From Hysterium pulicare CBS 123377 (lineage: Eukaryota > Ascomycota > Dothideomycetes > Hysteriales > Hysteriaceae), in contig AJFK01000147.1 in the NCBI GenBank assembly GCA_000467715.1, positions 1 to 64,000 on the forward strand: a stretch of 64,000 nt of DNA. Reading direction: 5' to 3'. The notes beneath the pieces are model-generated. The model searched no databases. It had not been told where the DNA came from and saw only the letters and a program-made list of their open reading frames with translations. Positions within the stretch are counted from its first letter, which is position 1, and each line of letters starts with the position of its first letter. Shown here piece after piece: positions 12,381 to 24,761 of the stretch. The translations under genes were made by a program, and so were the position numbers.

Positions 12381-15300
12381 ATGTCTCCCAGAGTGACTCG
12401 CTCTTCCGCGAGACTCTCAGCAGGTTCTTCCAACTTAACCCCCCCCGCACCGCCCGCACCTCCGCCACCCCGAGCTACGACGACTTCGAGGAAACGTAAA
12501 GCACCCCCCCGGGACCCAAGCCCCGAACAACCACCAGAGACCGTAGAAACACGACCTACGCGGACAGGCAGGGCAAAGCGGACAAAAGTCGAAGCTCAAG
12601 ACCCTCCTCCGCTACCAGCTCCTGCTCCATCGATTCGTTCGAGGAAGGGCAAAGCAAAATCGGCAATGTCAGCTGCTGGGTATGTGCTTCAATCAAACGG
12701 TACTTCTAGGCCTTCATTGCTAACAGTATCAGACCATCTACGGACCCTTCCGAGGAAAAGCCAGCACCACAGCCTCCAACTGTATCATCATCTGCCAAGC
12801 GGGGTAAGCAGGGGCGAAAGAGTAATCAAGGTGAAAATTCGTGGAGTCTACTTCGACAACGCAGCACTGACTCAACGCTAGACACAGGCTCTACCACTAC
12901 ACCCTCCTCATCCAGACGCTCGTCGAGAAAGTCTAATACAAAGTTGGAAGATGATGTTCCAATGAATGATGCCATGGACAACGCCGACGGAGAAGCACCC
13001 AAAGCTGGAACAGAGCAAGGGCGACCAGATATGAGCGATGGCAGCAATGGAGAAGGCCCGCCTCGTCCTTACGATGAGGATGATGTCGACGACGACGATC
13101 CTTTCTACCGAACGCCCGCTGGTATTCGGAGCACTTTACAAGCTCTGAGTGGTATGATGTCCGGGGTAACGGGTCGTGTGAACTCTCTATACCAGAATGT
13201 CAAGTCAAAAGATCCCTCTATGCAGCTTATTGCTCTACAGGAACTATCAGAAATACTCCTCGTCTCAACCGAAGACAACTTGGCTGGAAGTTTTCGGCCT
13301 GATGAATGGGTGAAGGAGCTCGTGGCACTGATGCAGCCAAGCGACTTCGGCGACGAAAATCCAGAGATGATGTTACTTGCTTGTCGATGCATTGCGAATT
13401 TGATGGAGGCGCTACCTGCTGCAACCGCGAACGTCGTGTATGGAGGAGCGGTTCCTGTGCTTTGCCAGAAGCTCCTCGAAATCCATTTTATTGACTTGGC
13501 CGAACAAGCTTTGAGCGTATGTATCCTTTCTTGGGCTCTGGTAGGCTTGCTAACTATGTCATAGACCCTGGAGAAAATCTCTGTGGAATTCCCTGCATCG
13601 ATCGTTCGAGAAGGAGGCCTCACGGCCTGCTTAACGTATCTAGACTTCTTTGCAACTAGCACGCAGCGAACAGCGGTAACTACTGCGGCTAATTGCTGCC
13701 GCAACATCCCCGAAGAATCTTTCCCCACGATCCGAGATGTTATGCCAATTCTTCAAGGGGTATTGAACAGCAATGACCAGAAGGTTGTTGAACAAGGATG
13801 TATTTGTGTCTCAAGGATCGTCGAGAGTTTCAAGTTTCAAGAAGGAAAACTGGAGGAGCTCGTCAGTCCTGACCTATTGAAGGCCATACTGAGATTGCTC
13901 CTCCCAGGCACCACGAATCTCATCGGCGCCAATATCCACACTATGTTCCTCCGTGTGCTTTCTATAACAGCACGAGCAAGCCCTCGCCTGTCCGTCGAGC
14001 TCTTCAAGATGAACGTCGTTGATACTTTATATCAGATTCTGACTGGAGTCTCTCCACCCAGCGGAACTGATGACATCGCCACAAAAATCGACAGCGTTGT
14101 GATCATGCAAGCGTTGATCCATCGACCTCGCGAACAGGTTTTCGAGACTCTGAATGTCATTTGTGAACTTCTTCCTAGTGTTCCAAAGGAAGGTCTTACA
14201 TACCTAGATGATTTGTATGATGCGGGCTATCCAGGAGACGAACTGATGCCAATCTCAACCCGTTCCAGGAAATCGCCGAACGACAAACGCATTGAACTTC
14301 TCGAGGGATGCAAGGATGAAGTGAAACGGTTCACTGTTATTCTCCTCCCTACTCTGACCGATGCCTATTCCAGCACAGTAAATCTCAACGTGCGACAGAA
14401 AGTTCTGACCGCCCAATTGAAAATGTTGTCGAATCTTGACATCGACATTCTGGAAGATGCGCTCAGGCCTGTTCCATATGCATCCTATCTAGCTTCAATT
14501 CTATCGCAGCAAGACCATTCGTCGTTGGTCACTTACGCTTTACAAGCCGCCGAGCTCCTTCTCAAGCGACTGGAGTCCATATATAGATACCAATTCTATC
14601 GTGAAGGCGTCATCGCGGAAATTTCCTGCCTTGCCAACAGGCCTTGCAAGAGCTTGGAATCCAAACCGAAGGACCCAAAACCAGCAATCGAGATTGAGCC
14701 AGCCGGATCCTCGAGCGCGAGTTCTGTGGGCGATGTTGACGTTGACCAAGATATCGATGAAGACGTTGAGGTTGAGATGCACTCGGAGGAGGACGATGAT
14801 GATAACGATCGAGATGAGGACAACGACCACCACGCTGACAACCGGGACGATGATGACGACTCGGATTCATCTTCATCCTCGGATCACCGTTACGTCCCCA
14901 ATCCTCCGATGCCAAACATCGAGGACATAATTACCCTCCGAGCTAAGAAATTCATGGAAGTTCACGAAAAGGAGAGTGCCAAACCAATTCGCGACAAAGC
15001 AGCTGCCATCTTGGAAGACCTGAAGAGTCTGGCTCAAGACATCAAAGCCTGCGGTGGGAACATGGAGCTGTTCACCCGCCTCGCCGCATACTTTGATGGA
15101 GATGCGCTCGAGAGCATCACGAGCTACGAATTGTTAACCTCTAACATTGTCGAGGTATTGCTGGAAACCTTCTTGGGGGCAAGTGCTGCGAAAAACGCCG
15201 ATGCTAGGTCTTTATTCCTCGAGGCATTTATGGGCTCAAGTACACAGAACAAAATAAAGACCACCACTAGCAATTCCCCAGCGACCCAATTCAGCATTCT

Positions 15301-18157
15301 GGTCCACAAACTACAAGATTTGCTCAGTCGGGCTGAACATTTCGAGGTCATTACTGTTCACCAACATTCGTATGACAGCAACCGAAGCAGTGCAGCGTCC
15401 ATGTTGGCAAAGCAGCTTCGTCTGAAGCTCGTTGCAGATGAGGAGTCTGGGATCCCCAAGGCTTATCGGAATATCATGGTTTCCATTCACGCTATTGCAA
15501 CGTTCAAAGCACTTGACGACTACCTACGTCCTCGGATCAGCGTGGCAGAACGACCACGCGGTTCAAGGAGTCGGGAAACCATTGCTGCATATGCCGCTGC
15601 GTTGGCAAACGCCGAGGGGCGCGCCTCCGCAGGAACCCCATCTGCTCAGCCTCCTAGTGATACGACCAACCGGCACTCAAAGAAGACCTCGAAATCCAAA
15701 CCATCGACTCCAGCGGCTGGATCTCAAGCTGGTCCGAGTTCTGGACCTGAAAAACCCGCAAGCGTTCGACGATCCAGCAGACGACACCAGAATCAAGCCC
15801 CCCCTCCACCACCACCTCCACCACCACCCGCGTTGCCGACAAGTAACAGTAACCAGGAGCCAATTGAGTGTGCAGATGAAGAGCGACTGTCTGATCAGGA
15901 TTCCCTGGATGATAGTGCATTGAATGCAATCGTTGATGACCTCGAAGATGATATGGATGAAGATGCGCCGGATCCATCAGCAGTCAGTGTTGAAGTTGCC
16001 TCCACCGGCAAAGTCACAGCCCGTAAAGAGGATGGGACTAGGGTTGCTACCCCCGTACAGAGCCAAACGTCCGCAAGGCCTTCGCCGGCAGATCGAATGA
16101 CGGCTTCCACTCAGCGTTTATCTGCGCTATTGCGAGGGTCACCAATGCAGCAAGCATTCAGCAATTCAACATCAGCAGGCGCTCTCTCTTATGCTGCAGC
16201 TGTCCAATCTATTCCACAGGATTGGCATATTGAGTTTAGCGTGAACGACCAACCAATTTCTAACGAGACCACCATATATCGTGCTGTTCATTTCAACCAA
16301 GGCCAGCCAGCAGACATCTCTAGTCGCACTGTTTGGAATGCCATTCACACTATCAAATTCAAGCGAGTTCCTGGACCTCCACCTGCGGAACCAACTTCCT
16401 TGACCCCGCCCCCTGAGTCATCGTCAACATCAGGTTCAGGGTTACCTCATTCGCTTGATAAGAATCCGACAACATCAGGAATCTTGCGATTGCTTAGTAT
16501 TCTCCATGGGTTGAATTCAAATCTGGATGATGTTCTATCGGAGAACAAAGAGCAGATCAAGCTCAATGTCGAGCCGCTCTCTCAGTTTGTCAATACGAAA
16601 CTAACCGCAAAACTCAATCGCCAATTAGAGGAGCCTTTAATCGTAGCCTCCAATTGTCTCCCAAGCTGGAGCGAAGACTTGGCTCGATTCTATCCCTTCC
16701 TATTTCCTTTTGAGACGCGTCACCTTTTCTTACAATCAACTTCTTTCGGATACTCGCGATCCATGACTAGATGGCAAAACTCACAATCAAGCAATGATTC
16801 ACGACATGATCGCCATCGCGACGAGCGACCGTTTCTTGGTAGGTTACAACGTCAGAAAGTTCGTATCTCAAGAACGAGAATACTGGAATCCGCCGTCAAA
16901 GTCATGGAGCTGTACGGTTCATCTCCGAGCGTTCTTGAAGTTGAATACTTCGAAGAAGTTGGAACCGGCTTGGGCCCAACGCTCGAGTTCTACTCTACCG
17001 TTTCCAAGGAGTTCTCTAAGAAGAAACTTAAATTATGGCGGGAGAATGAGTCCAGTGACAGCGACGAATACGCTTTCGGAAAGCGAGGATTGTTCCCCGC
17101 TCCTATGAGCGAAGAGCAGGCTAAGGGTGAGAATGGGAAGAAGGTCCTCCACCTGTTCGAGATGCTTGGAAAATTCGTTGCGCGATCAATGCTCGATTCC
17201 AGGATCATTGACGTCTCTTTCAACCCCACATTCTTCCGTATTGGAGATGGCAGTGCTGCCGTTACTCCGTCTCTTGGCTCTGTTAAGTCGGTTGACAGCG
17301 ACCTTGCCCGAGCTCTTAAGCTGCTGAAGAAGTTTGCCAACGCAAAGAAAATGGTTGACGAAAACGGCAATCTGGATCCGGCCCAGAAGGTTCAGGCCAT
17401 CCAGACTATTGAAATCGATTCCGCGCACGTTGAAGACCTCGGTCTAGACTTTACGCTCCCAGGCTATCCTTCGATTGAACTTGTAGAACACGGTTCAGAA
17501 ACTTCTGTGACTATCGATAATGTCGCTACCTATGTGGATAAAGTCTTAGATTACACTCTAGGAGCTGGAGTACAGAGACAGGTCGACGCCTTCCGGGCTG
17601 GGTTCTCCAAGGTGTTCCCCTATTCTGCTTTGAAAGCTTTTACCCCAGACGAACTTGTAATGCTATTTGGTAGAGTTGATGAAGATTGGTCTCTCGAAAG
17701 TAAGCCACATGCCTTGACAACCCTTTGAATACAATTTGCTAACAGGTATTTAGCATTGATGGACTCAATCAAGGCCGATCATGGATACAATCTTGATAGC
17801 AAGAGCGTTCGCAATTTATTACAGACAATGAGTGAACTATCACCTACGCAACGCCGAGACTTCCTTCAATTCGTCACGGGTAGTCCAAAGCTACCAATTG
17901 GAGGTATGCATATCCCTTTCGAATATTTATCCTACTTGCAAATGCTAATCTTATTAAAAGGCTTTAAGAGTCTCACACCTATGTTTACCGTGGTGTGCAA
18001 ACCGAGCGAGCCCCCATACACATCGGACGACTATCTCCCCAGTGTCATGACTTGTGTCAACTATCTCAAAATGCCCGACTACAGCAGCATGGGTGTCCTC
18101 CGCGAAAAACTGAACGTGGCAATCCAGGAAGGCCAAGGTGCTTTCCACCTTTCCTAA
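12381..18157 (+). CDS. UFD4: HECT-type E3 ubiquitin ligase UFD4 (TRIP12 family)
   Basis: Five exons: 12381-12679, 12727-13516, 13565-17699, 17754-17903 and 17961-18157, giving 1856 residues. The introns are 47-57 bp. The protein takes ubiquitin from an E2 onto a cysteine and passes it to substrates of the ubiquitin-fusion-degradation pathway. Order of parts: a basic, proline-rich, disordered N-terminus (1-190); armadillo-like helices (about 220-560, with FRPDEWVKELVALMQP and MLLACRCIANLMEALP); a very acidic Asp/Glu run (about 670-730, coded near 14750-14880); a disordered region with a poly-proline tract (15796-15833); and the HECT domain from about residue 1430. Within it are VEYFEEVGTGLGPTLEFY, LGKFVARSML, and the catalytic Cys1823 in VMTCVNYLKMPDYSS, followed by the usual GAFHLS end. 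The fourth intron (57 bp) stays open, but splicing restores the family sequence PIGGFKSLTP. Nothing suggests it is broken. Confidence 0.93.
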
Positions 18158-20041
18158 GAATGTTACGACGAACAAACGGTCCCTTGTGGAAAGCGCACGC
18201 AGGGCAATATGATTGTCAGGGTTGGCGCAGAATGGGCATTCGCTGGTTGAATCGAGCTGGTGTCTCCGGGGTTGCATCTTTTCCTTTCTTTAATGTCATG
18301 AGGGTGATAGCGTGGCTAATATCCTCGATGCATGAGGCTTTTTCCAGAAGCAGACGGATCACTGACTGGGATTGCCGGGTTATGTGTGTGATTTTCTTTT
18401 CGTTTCTCTGAGAATGAAATGCATCAGCAAGGACTTGGGGCAGCTGGTGCTGCGAGTTTTGGGGCGCCATGAGTCGTGTATTTCCCTGAGCACAACGAAA
18501 TTCGTGGTTGGTAGGGTTATTAGATCATCATACGAAGGTATCATAATCATAGAATGTCCTATATTGTGGGTGTTAGCCTCCACACCTTTCAAGTGTACAA
18601 AACTTCTTGGCACCTCAGTACAGTGCATCTATTCAACGAACTTTTTTTAATAAGGCAATACTGCTCTTTTCCTTGAGTTATCCATGATTAACTTGCAAAC
18701 AGACTTTGGTAAACTCAAGTGACAGCAGTTTGTTGGGTCTCTCACTCACCGTAATGAGCCTTGCTTCGACTTGCTTCACGACCTTGCAATTTTACGAGAA
18801 CTTGCTTAGAGGTGCTGAGAGCGTCAATTCATCCTTCTTATTGCGAAGACCTGGCCTTCCTCTGAAATGATTTCTATTGCCAACAAAGACTTATTCTAAA
18901 AACTAATAGCTCGATCAAAGTACCTTACTCACTTCCAACTCGTCCTAGGCGCGTCAGACAGGTCATCTAAAGCGAAGTATCAGAACACCAACCTTAAACT
19001 CTCCAGGCATGATCAACCCCTCAACACCCCAACTCTTTAAATTGGGATGACTCCTCACATATTCACGATACTTAGGCGCACCGGGCCGTACCACGTTATC
19101 AGTCAAAACAAATGTTAGGCTGGGGAAAGGAGAATAAGTGACAGCGTTCCTTTACTATATAGTCAGGGAGCGACTTTCTAATCAGACAGCCTTGCGGACC
19201 TCGGCTGGTACTCATTCGCTTGAAATAGAATTGAATTGCATAAGATTAAAGTCCTCGCCAATTTTTGAATCGAAAAACCCTCCATCCTCATAAAAACTAC
19301 CATAGGTCGGATCCACGAAATAGCTTGGATTTGCCGCTATATGATAGCTTAAGTACCATGGATTGATGTTCCATGAACTACTTCAATCAAAATAAGAGGT
19401 TGGTCCGAGCTTCTACAATACTTGGCAGAGGCCTTGGCAAAAATGACAAAATATAGGGTCGGATCACGAAAGTTACTAATGTGATAAAGGGAACAGCCTT
19501 TCATTGCTTCATTCATTACCTAGATGTTAACGAACCAAGATTCTATTTACGTTATTTTAATGTGACGCCAAGAAAGTCCGTTGAAGAACTTGGATTACCC
19601 GATACGGAGCGACGTGAAGGTTCATGGTGAATAGTTCTTTAATATCCAAGCCTCAGCATGATAAGGAACGTTTGTATCACGCGACAACAGTTGGTCCACT
19701 GTGTTCACTATATTCTAAAGCTCTTAGCCTTCTACCCCCTTTTAATCATCTACGTATTTCCAAGCATCGATGAATCATTATTGCGAATAGGCGCCGTCGG
19801 AAAATCGCTAGTCCGAGACTTTCGTGGGGCATATTAAATCAGAACCAGCTCAACCTCCGTCAACCACTCCCACCACCGATAACCCACTCGCAACCCAATC
19901 TCAGGATCGAGTTGCACCTACGTTCGCTTTTTCTGGAGTCTTATATGCTCAGCTTGTTCATCTATAGTATCTTCTACAGAGTTGTGATTATGCAACTTCT
20001 ACAACCTTCGAGTACACGACGCGTATATTCAAAGACTAAAG
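18158..20041. other. Intergenic, no gene seen
   Basis: About 1.9 kb with frequent stops in all frames and a slightly higher A+T content than the flanking genes. It holds the UFD4 downstream end and, in its last 200 bp, the probable promoter of the CUE/SMR gene. No RNA gene or repeat recognised. Confidence 0.45.
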
Positions 20042-21704
20042 ATGGATGAGGACATTCAGACACTAGAGGTAAGTCCTGGAGATACCTTTGAATTAGCTGC
20101 ACACATATCTAACTTTCACGTAGAGGGAATTTTGTCCCCCGATTGATCCTGCCCTAATGCATGCGATATATTCCGATTTCTCCGGCGCTCCCGATGCCCT
20201 TCAAAAAGCACGAGAGCTCCTCGAAGAAATAAAACAAACTGCCTCGGAAGAACAATCCACAGAGTTTGATCCTTCTGGAAGCAGCGGAGAGCCTGCAAAA
20301 TCGAGTCCGGGGAAGACCGGTAATTCGTCCGAAGCGGATTCAAGCGGCGAAAGCGCTGGATCACAATCAACCATAACCGACTATACAAGCCTATCTAACG
20401 ATTTGTCGAGCTTGGGCTTGGGAAGTGGGTCTGAGGATTCAATAGATTCTGAAGGAGGATATTTCAACGACGCTGATCGGCTGGACACTCCAACCAAAAT
20501 AGCAAGGCTCCAAGAGACTTTTCCGACGCTGCGACCGAGTATTGTGTCGTTTACGCTCAAGAAGTGCAACAATGATCTGGACAAGGCCACCGACGAACTC
20601 TTGAACCATGTTTATTTTGAGGACTCCAGGTCTAGTCCCGGAGAGGAACCTGCTATTGCAAAAGGCATAGATGCGTTCTTCGAGGAGCACTCAATACCCT
20701 CACGCGGTCGAAAAGGGAAAGGAAAGAAGAAGAATCATGTACATCCCCACACCTCGAGCTCATCATCTCCAGACCCCGAGGCATTCCAGAACAACAGATG
20801 GCATGATAGCTATCAAGCCGTGCAGTTTATATCTTCCAAGATAGATCTCTCGACAAAAACGGTGACTTCAATCTATCATGAGAATGGCGCCTCGGTACCT
20901 GAGACCATTATGGCTCTCTTGGAGATGAACATCACAGCCAACCAAAGAAAACCGTGGTCTACACCGTTCATAGTCCACACTGCATGCGACATCGGCTTGG
21001 AATACACTAGCATTGATCTAGAACATGCCTTAGCCTTGATCCGTCTCACCAACCCATCAAGAGCAGATGCCTTTGAGCTAGCTAAAGCCCTCACCACGCC
21101 TTCATCCAACAATAGCCAAGCTCAGGGCGGCATTCAAGTTATACCGCGATACGCACCCGTCACACTATCCGACCCAGAGCCAGAGACTGCTCCTGTCCAA
21201 CACCTCCCTCTCTCCGCTGTCTCACCAACTACCACCTCGCTCGTATCCGCACGTGCGCAAGCCTTCTCTCAAGCCTCTGCCGCCTATCGGAAGGGTAAGT
21301 CCACGCCTCTGATGAAAGCAGCTGCAGGGTACTACTCCCAAGTTGGACGGGACCTGGGCACAGCACTTCGCGCTACCTCAGCTGCGGATGCAGACGCCCT
21401 AGTGGCATCCCAGTCCAGCTCGACGCAACTAGATTTGCATGGTGTGAGTGTTCAAAATGCGACCCGAATCGCAAAAGACAAGGTGCAGGCTTGGTGGGAT
21501 GGTCTCGGCGAGGAGAGAATCCCGGGCGGTGGAAGAAAGGGTGTTGGCGAGGGCTATCGGATTGTCACGGGATTGGGCCGGCATAGTGAAGGTGGCAAGG
21601 GAAAGATTGGGCCAGCAGTTGTGAAGGCTTTGGTTCAACAAGGGTGGAAAGTTGAAGTTGGGAGTGGGGTTTTGGTTGTTATGGGAATGGCACGACGACG
21701 GTGA
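20042..21704 (+). CDS. CUE2: CUE/SMR-domain protein, Cue2-like nuclease
   Basis: A 27-bp first exon (20042-20068, nine codons), a 55-bp intron (GTAAGT...CACGTAG) and a second exon 20124-21704 give 535 residues. The short first exon is chosen because it joins in frame to REFCPPIDPAL, a start common to fungal relatives. Residues 133-172 look like a CUE ubiquitin-binding helix bundle (LQETFPTLRPSIVSFTL). A second helical unit is at about 234-278. The C-terminal part (about 443-535) is an SMR domain with LDLHG (Asp446, His448) and TGLGRHSEGGKGKIGPAV. In yeast Cue2 the matching Asp-x-His and a downstream Arg are needed to cut mRNA at collided ribosomes, and both are present here. The role in no-go decay is inferred from that family; the symbol is by similarity of layout. 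Confidence 0.75.
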
Positions 21705-22192
21705 TCTCGGTGACGAGACTGAGATTTGGTGGTTGGACGCATTTTCTCATAAGGACTTCGGAGCATCTGGACGCATTTCGAGCATGTTGTCTGGTGTTTG
21801 GGAAGAGGGACCAAGTTATCTTGTGCATTTTCTGGCGTGTTTCGATAATGTAATTGGGGCATTGGCAATCACGGTTTAATATCGTAGATTTTCGTCTAAT
21901 ACAGCAATTCATCATTTACAATTGAGCTTCACCAACCACAACTAAAGCATCCTGCGAAGGTCATCACCCATAGCACGTATAGACGATGTAACAGATTCAA
22001 TGTGAGTCGTGAACTGAATTCATCACGCGCGAACGAGTTTGATATCACACAATCGAACGAAACCCACAACAATGCTCGCAATCCACACTTGATACCCTTC
22101 AACCCCTCCATCATTCCACGTATCCGATGCCAAAATATATACAACCTAGCACCCACCCCTCACCTCCATCCCCACCCCACCCCACTGACCCC
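21705..22192. other. Convergent 3' region
   Basis: A 488-bp gap between the ends of two converging genes. It holds no reading frame of note and should contain the 3' ends of both transcripts. No other feature seen. Confidence 0.4.
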
Positions 22193-22522
22193 TCATATCT
22201 CCCCCTTCTCCCCCGCCTTCTTCGTCTCCTTTTGCAGATCCTCCATATGCTCCCCATGATCCTGCACCTCCTCCCGATCAGCCTTGACATGGCTCTCGCT
22301 CTGACTGCCCAAACTCTCGTGCCATTCCCCCTCGCCTTTATCTTGTTTCTTGAGCTGTTCTTGCTTCTTGGATTCGATGTCTTCGGGGGACCGGTCTGCG
22401 TCTTCTTTTAGGCGCAGGACTGGGGAAGTGGAGAGAGGGCGCGCGGTTGGATGGGCGGGGAGGCGGAGGCGGGATGCTGGGTGGAGGGAGGGGAGGAGGC
22501 GGGGGAGACGGAGGAGAGGCAT
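22193..22522 (-). CDS. Small, probably mitochondrial, hydrophilic protein
   Basis: A 109-residue frame. The reading frame is open for 53 more codons upstream, but those code for a His- and Pro-rich stretch without family character, so the ATG at 22522 is preferred. The first 35 residues (MPLLRLPRLLPSLHPASR...) are rich in Arg, Leu and Ser with no acidic residue, a typical mitochondrial import signal ending near RPLSTSP. The rest is very charged and helical, with EDIESKKQEQLKKQDKGEG, then EWHESLGSQSESHVKADREEV. Short proteins with this EWHE...SES...KADREE pattern are widespread in filamentous fungi and uncharacterised as far as I know. No catalytic motif is present. Confidence 0.7.
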   Translation of the reverse strand: MPLLRLPRLLPSLHPASRLRLPAHPTARPLSTSPVLRLKEDADRSPEDIESKKQEQLKKQDKGEGEWHESLGSQSESHVKADREEVQDHGEHMEDLQKETKKAGEKGEI

Positions 22523-22920
22523 TTTTGGGTGGTGGTGGTGGTGTTGGTTGAGGAGGCGGGGAGGATGTGGTGAGAGATGAATGTGGAGATAGGGTGATCT
22601 GATTGAGTTTGCGTCTTTTGGGGGATCAATTGAGTGGATTGTTCGAAGGGAGGAGATGTTTGATGAGATAGAGTTGTTCACGATGCGATGGGAGTACTAG
22701 GAATCGTCATTGGTGTTCTGACGTCATGGGGAAATATATTAACGCTAGAGATACCCTAGTAAAAGGAAATAAAGACCATAAAGGACAGAATAGATAGCTT
22801 GTTCTACGTTAGCTGTGAGTTAGTCATAGGAGCTTATTTCCACGTGCCCGATGTGCACGGAGTAGGTTTGAGCTTTGGGAAGAGACACAAATGGCTTTTC
22901 CCTCGTAGAGACAACAAACT

Positions 22921-23060
22921 ATAAACCTTTTATAAAGTAGTCTAAATTTTAATAAAGTAGAAAATATTTAAATTTTTTATTAATAAAATAAAATAAAAAT
23001 ATTAATTATATATAAAAGAATTTCTATATTACTAAAAATTAGAACTCTATGTAATACTAA
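22921..23060. repeat. AT-rich island, possible RIP relic
   Basis: About 140 bp made almost only of A and T (runs such as aaaatatttaaatttttt and attaattatatataaaag) set sharply into ordinary sequence. It has no coding potential. Such islands in ascomycetes often are remnants of repeats mutated by RIP (C to T changes), but the piece is too short and simple to name a source family. Confidence 0.5.
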
Positions 23061-23419
23061 GCTGCTAGATCCTCTCACGGACGGTAAAGCCATTTACGTC
23101 CTGTCCCACAGCCCAATCCTGTTATGCGGAAAGGAGGAAAAGACCTAGAGCTACTCAAGACGAACAAAGGATTCCATCATTCCCAGGTCCCTCGGCCACG
23201 TGCATCAATAACTATTATGGCTATTGTTCTTTGTAATCACGTGATCCTCCAACCATCAGTGAAGAGAGGTTTGCAAGGACAATACAAAGAAGTCTATTGT
23301 TCAATGCCGGAAAAGGCTCACCGCCTACATGACTTTTAAGAAAGTCTTCTGCAGAGACGAGACTCTCCAAATTACATCCCACAATCTTCTCAATACCGCT
23401 GAAAATCTCATCCAACATC
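23061..23419. promoter_or_regulatory. Probable promoter and leader of the 23420 gene
   Basis: A 360-bp stretch of normal composition between the AT-rich island and the next plus-strand ATG. No convincing reading frame or defined site is visible. Confidence 0.3.
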
Positions 23420-24487
23420 ATGGGTCTACACGGGCTGGCTCTCGACAAGGAACTCCATGATCTCATTCTACCATACTGGGACGCCGCTCCACGATGGGTC
23501 TTGAGCGCTATTCGTAAGTTGCTCAGGTCCCCAGGCTTTTGGGAACGCGCATTCTTATTCTTCTCAGTCATCGCTCTCCTCTACCTCTGGTTCTGGGGCT
23601 ATCAGACGTCACAGAAGCTGGTAGCTTGGCGGGCCCAGCGGATCTCCAACCGAGCAAAAGAGATCATCCTGGCGAACATGATTGCGAGGGACAAGAGGCT
23701 CTGGAAGTTCTACGTACCCCATGACGGCGAGGCGCCGACGGACTGGATCTGGATCTCGAGAATGAACAAAGCTTTTCTCTCCCGAAATCTCAAGTGGTCG
23801 CCTTACGCCGCCGAGGAAGACGTTGAAAAGCTCACTGTGGTGGACGGATTGAGACAGTTGAACGAATACGGGCTCATAACCTTGAGGTCACAAGAAGGCG
23901 GCTATATCAAACCCCGGTTCCAATCCAAGGTTGTTGAAGACGAAACCGGCATCCCCCACGGGCACCACTGGGTCGAATCGTGGCAGCGAGCCTATATGGA
24001 TTTCCTTGTTCCGATCAACGAGTATCCACCATGGATGGATCAGGCCGCACGAAAACAGTTCCTTGACGCATTACTGAAGCACCACAAGGTCGCAGTCCGG
24101 ATGTGTTTCCCGAAGAGAGACGACACCGACCCCGATGAGCACCGCATAGTGTGGAACAACCTCCAAGAAGCCAGATTCGGCCCCTATCTCTTTTCCCGAA
24201 CCTCCAGTTTCAAGTCTTTCTTAATGTTCAAGCGAGGCAAGCCAATTTACGATGAACAACCAGCACACCACTATCTCCAGGAGGAGTACGAAGGCCTCAA
24301 ACATTGTCCGGAGCTGGCAAATACCAAATGTATCATCGTGCGAGTCGAGGCGTTGGACTATGAGCCGATCAGGCTGGATAAGTTGGTGGTTGCTGAGGCT
24401 TATAAGGCGGGAATGAGAAAGGTGTTCCGAGTTCACGGCCAGGGTGACGATGGAGTTGTTTCGGATATGGAATGGATAGCAGCGTGA
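23420..24487 (+). CDS. One-pass membrane protein of unknown function
   Basis: A single exon of 355 codons with the ATG 20 bp after a CATCCAACATC leader. Residues about 46-66 (AFLFFSVIALLYLWFWGYQTS) form one clear membrane helix preceded by a short amphipathic N-terminus. The remainder (residues 70-355) is a soluble, mixed-charge domain rich in Trp, Tyr and Arg, with blocks such as GHHWVESWQRAYMDFL and VWNNLQEARFGPYLF. I do not recognise it, and no zinc, P-loop or hydrolase motif is visible. The single membrane anchor and large domain suggest a protein on the cytosolic or lumenal face of an internal membrane. Codon use and length argue that it is a real gene. Confidence 0.7.
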   Translation: MGLHGLALDKELHDLILPYWDAAPRWVLSAIRKLLRSPGFWERAFLFFSVIALLYLWFWGYQTSQKLVAWRAQRISNRAKEIILANMIARDKRLWKFYVPHDGEAPTDWIWISRMNKAFLSRNLKWSPYAAEEDVEKLTVVDGLRQLNEYGLITLRSQEGGYIKPRFQSKVVEDETGIPHGHHWVESWQRAYMDFLVPINEYPPWMDQAARKQFLDALLKHHKVAVRMCFPKRDDTDPDEHRIVWNNLQEARFGPYLFSRTSSFKSFLMFKRGKPIYDEQPAHHYLQEEYEGLKHCPELANTKCIIVRVEALDYEPIRLDKLVVAEAYKAGMRKVFRVHGQGDDGVVSDMEWIAA

Positions 24488-24761
24488 GAGTCGGATGGGC
24501 GTTGAGATTATTGTTAGCATGCCAAAACTGTGAGCTAGTATACGAGAATTGAGACCGTCCTTTTTCGGTCGGAGGAGTTCAACTGCTGTGTCCTCTGTGT
24601 ACCGTAATAGTTTACCACTGATCCGACCGTGTGAGCTACCGCGTAGAACGCAGGGTCAGAATCATGGATTAGCGTAATAGGATTATTGTTCTATGCTCCA
24701 GAACTGCAATCAACGTCTGATTCACACTCTTATGCTCCGATCATAGCTTAGAGCTATACAT

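Noticed and set aside
14596-14930. Several frames with Asp/Ser, His/Thr and Val/Ile runs at the same place
   Set aside because: All derive from the acidic GAT/GAC repeat tract of UFD4 in other frames.
24541-24600. A hairpin gaccg...cggtc as an RNA element
   Set aside because: The stem is only about five base pairs; such hairpins are expected by chance.
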